A stretch of 64,000 bases of DNA, from the NCBI GenBank assembly GCA_024235835.1, contig JACKLQ010000001.1, positions 124,001-188,000 of the forward strand. Direction: 5' to 3'. The translations under genes were made by a program, and so were the position numbers. The notes under the pieces are model-generated. The model was not told where the DNA came from and ran no database searches. It was given only the letters and a program-made list of their open reading frames with translations. Source of the stretch: Thiobacillus sp. Lineage in GTDB: Bacteria > Pseudomonadota > Gammaproteobacteria > Burkholderiales > Thiobacillaceae. The number at the start of each line of letters is the position of its first letter. Within the stretch, counting starts at the first letter, position 1. Positions 8,381 through 17,114 of the stretch are shown piece by piece.

Positions 8381-9489
8381 GGGATTCTCACGCTGACAAG
8401 GATGGACTCGCCTGCCCTGGTCAGGTCCAGGGTGAGGGCATCGGCCGGACCGTCGGCGGCCAGGGCGTCGCCCAGGACCGTCCAGTCGGCCTCGGCGATT
8501 TCCAGTCCCATGGGCAGGGCGCCGGAGGCCAGGTCCGCCATCCAGCCCTCCAGCCAGGCAGCGGTCGCCTCCACCCCGCCACAGGCGGCGGCCAGTTGCT
8601 TGCGCAGGGCCGCCAGGCCCGCCACGTCCACGCGGGCGGACTGCCAGGGGCCCTCGGCGGGCTGGGTGGCGAGTTGCATCAGGTTGACGTCGTCCCGACG
8701 CGCCGACAGGGCCTTCAGCCGGGGTTGGTAGTTTTCGATTTCCAGGGTCAGCTTCAACTCGTCCAGTCGCAGCCCGCCCCAGGTCATGTCCCGGAGGTCG
8801 GCCTGGACACGGTGGGCCCCGCCCGCGGGCAGCACCTCCAGGGCCAGGCGGCCTACGGACAGGTCTGGCAGGAAGACGGCGGACAGGTCCAGCCCCAGGC
8901 TCTCCACCAGTAGGTTGCGGTCGTCCACTTCCCTCTGCCGACCCACGGATAGGCGCTTGGCCAGGACGAGCTGGAGCTTGGCCAGGGCGTAGGCCGCCGG
9001 GTTGCGGAAAGTGCTCCGCAACTGGGCCAGCTTGGATAGGGGACCGAACAGGGTCGGGTTGCCGCCCAGTCCGTCGATGAGGTGGTACTGGTGGGGCGTG
9101 CTGGCCAGGTCGGCATTGTCGCTGGGAGAAAAGATGAGCTTGCGGCCCACGTGGACCCAGCGGCCCTGGCCGTGACTGGCGATCTTCTTGATGGAGGTGG
9201 CATGGGGCAGCGGCAGGGGCTTGCCGTCCTCCAGCAGCAGCAGGGTGGTGTGGCCCATCTCGTCGCTGCAGAAGTCCTCGTCCAGGGTTACGGTGTAGGC
9301 ATGGGGGCCGGAGCGCTGGGCGCCCCCCAGGGGGATGGCCCGGGGGCCCAGCCACCATGACCTGAGCAGCAGGGAGAGGGCGCCCCTGTCGCGGCGCTTG
9401 GCCTTGAGGACGCGCTGGTAGAAGGCCAGCAGCCAACCGGAGATGAAGAACAAGGAGAAGAGGGGGCGGCCCTGGGCGTGTTCGGACAT
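8377..9489 (-). CDS. Unknown protein of the glycan/flagellin island
   Basis: A 370-residue protein I do not recognise. Near the N-terminus there is one hydrophobic stretch (LFSLFFISGWLLAFYQ) followed by a basic segment, so it may associate with the membrane. A beta-rich middle (DEMGHTTLLLLEDGKPLPLP, then GRWVHVGRKLIFSPSDN) is followed by a Leu/Asp-rich C-terminal half. No nucleotide-binding or catalytic signature is obvious. It overlaps genes on both sides by ATGA, so it is translated with the 2OG oxygenase before it and the methyltransferase after it. It is probably part of the same modification pathway or a structural partner. Confidence 0.6.
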   Translation of the reverse strand: MSEHAQGRPLFSLFFISGWLLAFYQRVLKAKRRDRGALSLLLRSWWLGPRAIPLGGAQRSGPHAYTVTLDEDFCSDEMGHTTLLLLEDGKPLPLPHATSIKKIASHGQGRWVHVGRKLIFSPSDNADLASTPHQYHLIDGLGGNPTLFGPLSKLAQLRSTFRNPAAYALAKLQLVLAKRLSVGRQREVDDRNLLVESLGLDLSAVFLPDLSVGRLALEVLPAGGAHRVQADLRDMTWGGLRLDELKLTLEIENYQPRLKALSARRDDVNLMQLATQPAEGPWQSARVDVAGLAALRKQLAAACGGVEATAAWLEGWMADLASGALPMGLEIAEADWTVLGDALAADGPADALTLDLTRAGESILVSVRIP

Positions 9490-10238
9490 CAGTCCACCAG
9501 GTACAGGTTGTAGAGCAACAGGTCGCGTTGTACGCCCGCATCGGTCACGGGTTCCACGCCGTGGAAGGCGTTGTCGGTGCGGATGAAGCCGAACAGGGAG
9601 TTGGGCAGGTAGGGGGCGGTGGTGACCCGGGTGAAGGCCTCCCGGGGATGGTGGGGGCCGCCGGGGCAGCGGAAGTCCGGGTCGTTGGGGACATAGGCGG
9701 AAGTGCCCAGATGGGGGTCGGTGGCATCCCGGGGCAGATAGAACAGGAAGGCCAGCACCTTTTCGGGCATGTCCGTATGGGGCGGCAGGGCATAGTTGGT
9801 GAAGTCCCGCACCAGGCGGGCGTCCTTGAGCAGGCGCTTCTTCGCCAGGGCCTCGCCCCACTGTCGGGTGACGAAGGGACGGAACTTGCTCAGCATCGCA
9901 TTGGCGAAGCGGCTGCCCAGCATCCATGCGCCCACCTGGCTCCAGGGCGCCGGCACGCCAGGGTTGGCCTCCCCCAGGGAGAGGATGAGGCGCTCGCTGC
10001 TGTTGTCCAGGCCCACCGTGCCGTATTCCCGGATGGGGGTGTAGGCGTCGTCGGCCGGCAACTGGTCGATGAGGGCCTGGTAGACGGGGGCGGGGAAGAC
10101 GTCGGTGACATGGAAGTGGGGGAAGGGCCAGGTCTTCACCTCGGCGTTCATGAGGCGGTAGAGGACGGCCATCTCGGTGGCGTAGTCCTCCGTTGCGACG
10201 GAGCCGTTCAAGCCGCGGCCTCCCGCCTGAACAGCCAT
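9489..10238 (-). CDS. 2OG-Fe(II) oxygenase-like protein
   Basis: Predicted non-haem iron, 2-oxoglutarate-dependent oxygenase. The facial triad can be placed: His154 and Asp156 in LPPHTDMPEKVL, and distal His226 in TDNAFHGVEP, followed by Arg238 (QRDLLLYNLYL), which would bind 2-oxoglutarate. The fold order matches prolyl-hydroxylase-like proteins found in glycan clusters. Start is uncertain: the ATG at 10238 overlaps the FkbM gene by 31 bases, while Met23 (10172) or Met30 (10151) would leave the core intact. It may hydroxylate a sugar, lipid or protein side chain. Confidence 0.7.
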   Translation of the reverse strand: MAVQAGGRGLNGSVATEDYATEMAVLYRLMNAEVKTWPFPHFHVTDVFPAPVYQALIDQLPADDAYTPIREYGTVGLDNSSERLILSLGEANPGVPAPWSQVGAWMLGSRFANAMLSKFRPFVTRQWGEALAKKRLLKDARLVRDFTNYALPPHTDMPEKVLAFLFYLPRDATDPHLGTSAYVPNDPDFRCPGGPHHPREAFTRVTTAPYLPNSLFGFIRTDNAFHGVEPVTDAGVQRDLLLYNLYLVD

Positions 10239-10981
10239 TCCCCCACCCCGGCGAAGGGGCCCTCCGGGCGGCTGGCGGCCCGGGCCTGGGCGGGGTCGTG
10301 GCGGAAACCCAGGACGGTCAGGTCCTCCACCATGGCATGGTGTTCCGCCAGCTGGGGGTTCACCTCGATGAGCAGTTCCGCCACGCCGGCACCGGCCAGG
10401 GTGGCGCGGGCGCCGGAGATGACCTTGTGCTCGAAGCCGTCCACGTCGATCTTGATGTAGCGGGGCACGGGCAGGGCGCCGGCCGCGACGGCGGCGTCCA
10501 GGGTCCAGCTGGCACAGCCCTGGGCAAAGGAGGAGTCCCGCTCCCGCAGGTTGAAGTCCACTTGCGCGCCAAAACTGTGGCAGGAGGCGCCGGTCTCGAA
10601 CCCGGACAGGTAGAGGCGGTCCAGGCCCACACGGTCCGACAGGGCACAGGGAAAGGCGGTGATGCGGTCATCCAGGCCGTTGGCCTGGATGTTGCGGTTG
10701 AGCAGGCCGTAGTTCTGGGATTCCGGCTCGAAGGCGTAGACCCGGCAGCGCCGGGCCGTGGCGGCGTAGAGGCTGTAGAGGCCGATGTTGGCGCCCACGT
10801 CCAGCAGCACCGACTCTTCCGCCAGGCCGTTCAGCCAGGCGATGGTATGGGGCTCCTTGCTGTAGAGGGTCTGCACCCGGGCCAGGCTGAGGCGGTTGGG
10901 CGTCTTGAAGATGACGCGGCCGCCATCGGCGGCCTTCAGCACCACCTGGGGGTCCAGCTTCTCGTACTGGCTCAGGTCCAC
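10208..10981 (-). CDS. FkbM family methyltransferase
   Basis: A 257-residue SAM-dependent O-methyltransferase of the FkbM type. Motif I is LLDVGANIGLYSLYA (about 59-73), then VYAFEPESQNYGLL, and the family hallmark YIKIDVDGFEHKVI lies near residue 180, followed by LLIEVNP. FkbM proteins methylate hydroxyl groups of polyketides and sugars and are frequent in polysaccharide and flagellar glycosylation loci. Only four bases separate it from the TylF-like gene upstream, so they are cotranscribed. Substrate not identified. Confidence 0.85.
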   Translation of the reverse strand: MDLSQYEKLDPQVVLKAADGGRVIFKTPNRLSLARVQTLYSKEPHTIAWLNGLAEESVLLDVGANIGLYSLYAATARRCRVYAFEPESQNYGLLNRNIQANGLDDRITAFPCALSDRVGLDRLYLSGFETGASCHSFGAQVDFNLRERDSSFAQGCASWTLDAAVAAGALPVPRYIKIDVDGFEHKVISGARATLAGAGVAELLIEVNPQLAEHHAMVEDLTVLGFRHDPAQARAASRPEGPFAGVGEWLFRREAAA

Positions 10982-10985
10982 GGGC

Positions 10986-11768
10986 TCAGCGCTTGATGTA
11001 CAGGCCCTGGCCGGTGGGACTCTCCCACACCAGCTCGCCCCGGGCGCGGAAGAACTCCCGCTCGCCGATGTGGCTGAGGCGGTAGCGCTTGAAGCCGAAG
11101 TCGTCGAACACGATCATGCCGCCGGGGCTGAGGCGCTCCACGATGAAGGGCAGCACGGCCAGTTCCGGCTCGGCGGCATTCAGGTCGACCTGGGCGAAGG
11201 CGATCTTTTCCGGCAGGCCCTGCTCGAAGCTTCCGGGCACGGCACCCTGGATGACGCGGAAGTTGCCCAGGGGCTCAAAGTGGTTGCGCACCTGGTCGTA
11301 GAGCTGGGGGCCATGGCCGGACTTCTTCGCCTCCTGGGGCGGGTTGTCGAAGATGTCGTAGAGCCACCAGGTCTTGCCCTGCACCTTGCGGAAGTCGCAG
11401 AAGCGCTCCATCACCTCCACGGTCTTGCCGTCGTAGCAGCCCAGGTCGATGAAGTCCCCCTCCACGCCCAGGCAGCTCCTGGCCGCCCAGCACAGGGTGT
11501 AGATGCGCCACACCCGGGCCAGGAGGATGGGGTCCTCGGCATGGGGGCCCATGGCGCGGATGAAGTCGATGTCCTCCAGGAAGCCCAGGTTGCGGTACCA
11601 CACCATCATGTCGTCGTGGACGGCGGCGCCGCTGCCGGGCTGGTTCAGGTTGAGCATCTGGCCCAGGGCCTGGACGTGCATGACGAAGAGGTTCTTCACC
11701 AGGGGGTTGTCGAAGGGGGGCTTGGTGAATTCCTTGTTGTAGAGGGCGAAGTTGGGCTTGATGCTCAT
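10986..11768 (-). CDS. TylF/MycF-type methyltransferase
   Basis: A 260-residue protein with the TylF-like order: an N-terminal helical part, then FIDLGCYDGKTVEVM (SAM site), WWLYDIFDNPP, and the metal-site acidic pair in MIVFDDFGF. Family members are Mg-dependent sugar O-methyltransferases. The ATG overlaps the stop of the asparagine synthetase fusion (ATGA). With FkbM and two other methyltransferases close by, the operon could build a heavily methylated sugar. Sugar identity unknown. Confidence 0.75.
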   Translation of the reverse strand: MSIKPNFALYNKEFTKPPFDNPLVKNLFVMHVQALGQMLNLNQPGSGAAVHDDMMVWYRNLGFLEDIDFIRAMGPHAEDPILLARVWRIYTLCWAARSCLGVEGDFIDLGCYDGKTVEVMERFCDFRKVQGKTWWLYDIFDNPPQEAKKSGHGPQLYDQVRNHFEPLGNFRVIQGAVPGSFEQGLPEKIAFAQVDLNAAEPELAVLPFIVERLSPGGMIVFDDFGFKRYRLSHIGEREFFRARGELVWESPTGQGLYIKR

Positions 11769-14700
11769 TGGGTGGCTTCCGTGGTCTTCATCATGCGGTT
11801 GATCTCGGCTTGCAGGCCCTCCGGCACCCTGCCCGTGGCCAGGGCCTGGTGCCCCCTCGCGCGGGCGCTGTTCCAGTCTCCCTCGATGCGGAAGTGGAGC
11901 AGGGCCAACAGGCTGTGGGCCAGGCCGCTGTCAGGCTGCCGCTCCAGCACGCTGAGGAAGAGGTTCTTGGCGGCCCCGTAGTGACGGCGGCCGATCAGTC
12001 GGTTGTAGGCCTGCACCAGGGCTTCGTCGCCGGGTACGCCTTCGGCCTGGCCGGTCTCGATGAGGAGGTCCGCCAGGGGCCAGCCGGGCAGGTTGCGCTC
12101 CAGGGTGTAGCGGCGCAGGAAGTCGAATTCCTTGGCGTTGCCCTTGAAGTGCACCACCTGCCTGGGCAGCAGGTCCAGCAGGCCGTCGGAGGGGCCGGGC
12201 TTGTGGTTGTAGGCGCTGCAGGGCAGGTACAGGATGCGGGTGCCGTCCAGGGTGCGCACCTCACCGTTCTCCGGGTAGGACCCGTCCCAGGCCACGCTGT
12301 TGAGGGAGAGCTGGCCGCCGCGCCACTTCTTGATGCCATGGGGGTAGCGGGCCTGGACGTCCGGGTCCAGGGCCAGTTGCGCGTAGGTGGCCAGGTAGCC
12401 GTTGTAGAAGGCCCGCACTTGCCCGGGGCGGCGATGGGAGGCGGCCTGGACGCCCTCGTTCAGCACCATGGCCGGGTCAGGGCGGAAGGTGACGGCAATG
12501 TCGAAGTCGCCATCCAGGACTTCGCGGAAGTCCTGGCCCACGAAGGCGTCGGAATCCAGGAACAGGGTGCTGGCATTGAAGGCGGCGGAATTCACGTAGG
12601 CGGCCATGGCCCGCACCCGCTGGTACATGGGCTCCTCCTTGTTCACCGCCAGGCGCACCACGTGGGTGAAGCGGTGGCCCGCCGGGACGGGGGAGTCCAG
12701 GTCGGTGACCAGGATGACGTTGCTGCCGGGGAACACGCCGGCGGCGGCATGGGAGAAATAGGCCAGGATGTAGTCGTAATCGAACCTGCGGTGGTCCAGG
12801 CCCTTCACGTCGAAGGTCTCGATGGGCTGGTAGGCCTCGGCCACCCGGGTGTGGTAGGTGAAGACGTTCAGCGGGGCCGGGCCCACGCCGGCGGCATCGA
12901 AGGCGGCAACCAGTTCGTCGAGGCCGGGCGGCGGGGACGCCTGACGGCGGGGCAGGGGCTTGGCCAGGATATCCAGGATGTCCCGGCCGTGGCCGGCGCC
13001 CGCCTCCTCCTGGCCGAAGTGGACGCCGCGCAGGGGCCGGATCTCCACGGCGCCGGATTCGTCCCGGGTGGCGCCGGCCCGGGCGTACACCTTCTCCAGC
13101 CACTGGTTGAGGACGATGACCGCCCAGACGATGTTGTTGTTGGCCTGGGGCAGCAAAGTCCGCAGCCGCCGCACGTCAAGCACCCGGGCCAGTGCGGCAC
13201 CGTCGTGCACGGCCCGGGCCAGTTCATTGCCGAAGAAGTCGGCATGGGCCTTGAGGAAGGCGGGGGGCATGCCGAAACCGGTCTTGCGGCGATCCACCCA
13301 TTCCGCCGGCAGGTGTTTCTTGAGGATGTGGCGCAGCAGGAACTTGCCCTTGCCGTCGGCCAGGTGCCGGGCCAGGGGGATACGCCCCGCCAGCCGGGCG
13401 ATGGCCGTGGACAGGAGGGGGGCCCGCACCTCCAGGCCATGGGCCATGCTCATGCGGTCCACCTTGGCCAGCACGGCGCCGGGCAGGTAGCTGTTGGCGT
13501 CCAGCACCCTCAGGGTATTGATGGCGCCCCGGGCGGGGGCCATGGCCAGGAGGATGCCGGCGTAGATCTCCTGGAAGCGCTCCGGCAGGCCGCCGAACAG
13601 CTGCACCAGCTGCTCCAGGGGCATGACGGGCAGGAAGCGGTCGAAGTACAGGGGCGCCAGCTGGGCCGGTGTGAGGCCGTCGCCCAGGGCGGCCTGGGCG
13701 CCGAAATAGCGGCCGTACCCGGCGAACAATTCGTCGCCGCCGTCCCCGGACAGGGCCACGGTGATGTCCTGGCGGGCGAAGCGGGACAGGAGGTAAGTGG
13801 GGACGCAGGAGCGGTCGCCGTTGGGCTCGTCCAGGATGCTGCCCATGCGCGCGGCCACGTCCAGCAGGTCCTGGTGGCTGACGTGGTGGCAGTGGTGGGT
13901 GGTGCCCAGGACCTCGGCGATGCGGGCGGCGTCCTCGTGTTCCGACTCGCCGCCGTCGAAGGCGATGGTGTAGGTGTTCAGGGGCACGCCCAGCTTCTTC
14001 GTGGCCAGGGCGCAGACCAGGGAGGAGTCCACGCCGCTGGAGAGGAAGGCCCCCAGGGGCACGTCACTCACCAGGCGGGACTTCACTGCGGCGGTGAGTT
14101 CGTGTTCCAGGGCCTCGGCGACCTGGCGGGGGTCGGCGATGGGCAGGTTCTCCGGCAGCTGGAAGCTGAACCACCGCTTCCTGTCGATGCGGCCGTCCTG
14201 CCAGGTCAGCAGGCAGCCGGGCTCCAGCTTGCGGATGTCCCTGAAGATGGAGAAGGGCTGGGGCACGTAGCGAAAATGCAGGTAGGCTGCCAGCTCCGCG
14301 CCCTCGATGCCGCCGTCGAACAGGCCGGAGGCCAGGATGGCGGAGAGTTCCGAAGCGAACAGGAAGCAGTCGGGTCCGTCCCAGTAGTACAGCGGCTTCT
14401 CGCCGAAGGCGTCCCGGGCCAGGAGCAGGGTGTGGCTGGCGGTGTCGTAGTGGCCGAAGGCGAACATGCCGTCCAGCATGTCCAGGGCCCGCACCCCCTG
14501 GAGGCCCAGCATGGACAGCAGGACCTCGGTGTCGCTCAGGGTGTGGAAGGACTGTCCGGAACGCTCCAGACCCCGACGCAACTCGCGGTAGTTATATATT
14601 TCGCCATTGAACACCAGGGCGCGACTGCCGGTTGTGTCCGGCATGGGCTGGTGGCCGGCGCTGCTGACATCAATGACGGACAGGCGGCGATGGCCCAGGG

Positions 14701-14845
14701 CGACCCGGCCGTCAGCGGAAATCCAGGTGCCGGCGTCGTCCGGACCCCGGTGGGCGATGGCGTCGGTCATGCGGGCCATGATGGCGCGCAGGGCATCCGG
14801 CGAGTGCTTTCCGTGTTTGTCGATGAGGCCCGCGATGCCGCACAT
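11765..14845 (-). CDS. asnB: Asparagine synthetase (glutamine-hydrolysing) fused to a GT8-like glycosyltransferase domain
   Basis: A 1026-residue protein, far longer than the usual 590-650 of AsnB. Residues 1-200 form the class II glutaminase domain with nucleophile Cys2 (MCGIAGLID). Residues 230-590 form the synthetase domain with the PP-loop SSGVDSS (269-275) and SGDGGDELFAGY (366-377). After a linker, residues 655-910 look like a GT-A, GT8-type domain: LFLDSDAF (761-768) supplies a DxD-like metal site and VVHFKGNAKEF is a typical late motif. Residues 950-1010 resemble TPR helices. It heads the minus-strand operon and is divergent from the first TPR-GT gene. It may amidate a sugar acid or peptide rather than make free asparagine. 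Confidence 0.85.
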   Translation of the reverse strand: MCGIAGLIDKHGKHSPDALRAIMARMTDAIAHRGPDDAGTWISADGRVALGHRRLSVIDVSSAGHQPMPDTTGSRALVFNGEIYNYRELRRGLERSGQSFHTLSDTEVLLSMLGLQGVRALDMLDGMFAFGHYDTASHTLLLARDAFGEKPLYYWDGPDCFLFASELSAILASGLFDGGIEGAELAAYLHFRYVPQPFSIFRDIRKLEPGCLLTWQDGRIDRKRWFSFQLPENLPIADPRQVAEALEHELTAAVKSRLVSDVPLGAFLSSGVDSSLVCALATKKLGVPLNTYTIAFDGGESEHEDAARIAEVLGTTHHCHHVSHQDLLDVAARMGSILDEPNGDRSCVPTYLLSRFARQDITVALSGDGGDELFAGYGRYFGAQAALGDGLTPAQLAPLYFDRFLPVMPLEQLVQLFGGLPERFQEIYAGILLAMAPARGAINTLRVLDANSYLPGAVLAKVDRMSMAHGLEVRAPLLSTAIARLAGRIPLARHLADGKGKFLLRHILKKHLPAEWVDRRKTGFGMPPAFLKAHADFFGNELARAVHDGAALARVLDVRRLRTLLPQANNNIVWAVIVLNQWLEKVYARAGATRDESGAVEIRPLRGVHFGQEEAGAGHGRDILDILAKPLPRRQASPPPGLDELVAAFDAAGVGPAPLNVFTYHTRVAEAYQPIETFDVKGLDHRRFDYDYILAYFSHAAAGVFPGSNVILVTDLDSPVPAGHRFTHVVRLAVNKEEPMYQRVRAMAAYVNSAAFNASTLFLDSDAFVGQDFREVLDGDFDIAVTFRPDPAMVLNEGVQAASHRRPGQVRAFYNGYLATYAQLALDPDVQARYPHGIKKWRGGQLSLNSVAWDGSYPENGEVRTLDGTRILYLPCSAYNHKPGPSDGLLDLLPRQVVHFKGNAKEFDFLRRYTLERNLPGWPLADLLIETGQAEGVPGDEALVQAYNRLIGRRHYGAAKNLFLSVLERQPDSGLAHSLLALLHFRIEGDWNSARARGHQALATGRVPEGLQAEINRMMKTTEATQ

Positions 14846-14917
14846 AAAACGCTTGGGTTCTCGTTCCGTCAGGTTACGCCCGAGTGTACATTACGGCGTC
14901 AGTTTCCCAGATTCGCC

Positions 14918-17029
14918 ATGACCTTCCCCCAAGACGACCAGGACATCCAGCAGGCCTTGCGCCTGGGCCACGGCTATCTCCAGTCCGGCCGTGTGCAGCT
15001 GGCCGACATGATCTTCCAGCAGGTGCTGGCGAAATACCCCGCCCACGTCGATGCCCTGCACCTGGCGGCCCTTTCAAGCTTCGCCCAGGGCCACCATGCC
15101 GTGGCCGCCGATCTGCTGGAACGGGCAGTGAAGCTGGCGCCGGAGCGTCCAGAACTGCATAACGACCTGGGGGAATGCCGGCGTGCCGCCGGCGACCTGG
15201 ACAAGGCCATGGCAGCCTACCGCGCATCCCTGGAGTTAAGACCGGACTATGCCGAGGCCCGCAACAACCTGGGCGTGGCCCTGCGCCAGGCGGGGCGTGC
15301 GGAGGAGGCGGTGGAGGCCTTCGAGGCCGCCCTGGCCAGCCGGCCGGATTACCCGGAGGCGGCCTTCAACCTGGGCGTCACCCTGGAGGACCTGGGTCGC
15401 CACGAGGCGTCCATGCCCCACCTGCAAAGCGTCCTGGAGCGGACCCCGGACAATCCGGTGGCGCTGGAGCGGCTGGCCCATGCCTGCATGGCCCTGGCGC
15501 TGGAAGACGAGGCCATGGACCACTTCGGCGCCCTGACCCTGCTTCTTCCGGAGAGCTTCGAGGCCTGGTACGCCCTGGGGGGGCTGCAGCAGCGCCGCAA
15601 GCTGCTGCCGGAGGCCCTGGTTTCCCTGGAGCGGGCGGTGGCCCTCAAGCCCGACCATCCCTGGGCCCGCTTCCACCTGGGCATGGTGCTGGACGACCTG
15701 GAACGGCCGGAGGCGGCACTGGAGCAGATGCAGGCCTCGGATCGGCTGTCGCCGGACAATCCCGCCACCCTTACGCGGATCGCCATCCTGCTGCGCAGCC
15801 TGCGCCGCCTGGACGAGGCGGAGGACGCCGTGCACCGCGCCCTGGCGGTCAAGCCGGACAGCGTGCACGCCCTCAATGCCCTGGGCCTGGTGGAGCTGTC
15901 CCGTCGCCACTGGGGCCAGGCCTCGGCCGCCTTCATGGCGGCGTCCGAGGTGCGGCCGGACATGGCCCTGCCCCTGGTGAACATGGCCAGCCTGTATGGG
16001 CAGAAGGGCGACTTCGCCCGACGCCGCCACTACTTCGGCTTGGCCCTGGAGCGGGCCCCGGGAGACGACCAGATCCGCTTTTCCTATGCCCTGACCCAAT
16101 TGCTGATGGCCGAGTGGGCCGAGGCCTGGCGCAACTATGCCCATCGCCCCAACATCACCCGTACTTCGGACTACGACCTGCTGGAGGCCCCCCTGCCGAC
16201 GGACCTCCAAGGCAAGCGCATCCTCGTGCAGATGGATCAGGGCCTGGGGGACGAGCTGCTGTTTCTTCGCTTCGCCCAGGTTCTCAAGGCGCGGGGCGCC
16301 TGGGTGGCCTACCGGCCCAACCCCAAGCTGGCCAGCTTCGTGGGCAAGCTGCCCTTCATCGACATGGCGGTGAGCCACCGGGAGACCCCCGAGCACCTGG
16401 ATTACCGCCTGGCGGTGTGCGACCTGGCCCTTGCCGTGGACATGCGCGAGGTGACGGACATTCCCCCGCCGGTTATGCTGACGCCGTCCCCCGGCTCCCT
16501 GGGCCAGGCCCGGCGCCTGCTGGCACCCCTGGGCGATGGCCCGTTCATTGGCGTGACGTGGCGCGGCGGCACCTCCAAGGAAGAGTTTTCCAAGTGGAAC
16601 GTGCTCTACAAGGAAATCGACCTGGATTTGCTGGCCGAACGGCTGCGGGACATGCCCGGCCAGGTGCTGGTCCTTCAGCGCAAGCCCAAGGCCGGCGAGA
16701 TAGAGCGATTTGCAGCGCATCTGGGGCGGCCGGTCCATGACCTGACCGGCGTCAACGAGCAGTTGGAGGTGATGCTGGCGCTGTTGAGCCTGATCGACGA
16801 GTATGTGGCCGTCAGCAATACCAACGTCCACCTCCGGGCCGGTGCGGGGCGCATCAGCCGGGTGCTGATTCCCCACCCGCCGGACTGGCGCTGGATGACT
16901 TCGGGCCGCAGCCCCTGGTACCCCGACATTCCCACCTACCGGGAAGCCCCGGGGGGCGAGGGGTGGAGCGAGGCCCTGGAAGTGCTGCACTCAGATTTGC
17001 TGAAGACGATAAAAGGAGACCCGTCTTGA
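14918..17029 (+). CDS. TPR-glycosyltransferase, FlmG-like candidate flagellin glycosyltransferase
   Basis: A 703-residue protein: about ten TPR units (residues 5-400; for example AEARNNLGVALRQAGRAEEA) and a GT-B/heptosyltransferase-like domain from about residue 430 (KRILVQMDQGLGDELLFLRF) with IGVTWRGGTSKEEF near 545. This arrangement matches Caulobacter FlmG, whose TPR part binds flagellin and whose GT part glycosylates it. Start is the ATG at 14918; the frame stays open far upstream only as antisense of asnB. It is divergent from the asnB fusion (72-base gap) and 85 bases upstream of a second protein of the same design. A flagellin substrate is inferred. Confidence 0.75.
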   Translation: MTFPQDDQDIQQALRLGHGYLQSGRVQLADMIFQQVLAKYPAHVDALHLAALSSFAQGHHAVAADLLERAVKLAPERPELHNDLGECRRAAGDLDKAMAAYRASLELRPDYAEARNNLGVALRQAGRAEEAVEAFEAALASRPDYPEAAFNLGVTLEDLGRHEASMPHLQSVLERTPDNPVALERLAHACMALALEDEAMDHFGALTLLLPESFEAWYALGGLQQRRKLLPEALVSLERAVALKPDHPWARFHLGMVLDDLERPEAALEQMQASDRLSPDNPATLTRIAILLRSLRRLDEAEDAVHRALAVKPDSVHALNALGLVELSRRHWGQASAAFMAASEVRPDMALPLVNMASLYGQKGDFARRRHYFGLALERAPGDDQIRFSYALTQLLMAEWAEAWRNYAHRPNITRTSDYDLLEAPLPTDLQGKRILVQMDQGLGDELLFLRFAQVLKARGAWVAYRPNPKLASFVGKLPFIDMAVSHRETPEHLDYRLAVCDLALAVDMREVTDIPPPVMLTPSPGSLGQARRLLAPLGDGPFIGVTWRGGTSKEEFSKWNVLYKEIDLDLLAERLRDMPGQVLVLQRKPKAGEIERFAAHLGRPVHDLTGVNEQLEVMLALLSLIDEYVAVSNTNVHLRAGAGRISRVLIPHPPDWRWMTSGRSPWYPDIPTYREAPGGEGWSEALEVLHSDLLKTIKGDPS

Positions 17030-17114
17030 TTCGCGTATCCATGATTGTCCCCAGGCCGCCGTGTTGCGACGTACGGCGCACCATGTCCCCGTGCGAACAT
17101 CCAGGGAGGGCATC

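Noticed and set aside
11768..14917. Very long plus-strand open frame leading into the TPR-GT gene
   Set aside because: It is antisense to the asnB fusion, has Gly/Val/Gln-rich nonsense composition and no homology; the real gene starts at 14918.
15236..16990. 584-codon minus-strand open frame opposite the TPR-GT gene
   Set aside because: Shadow frame created by repeated TPR codons; no start signal and no domain.
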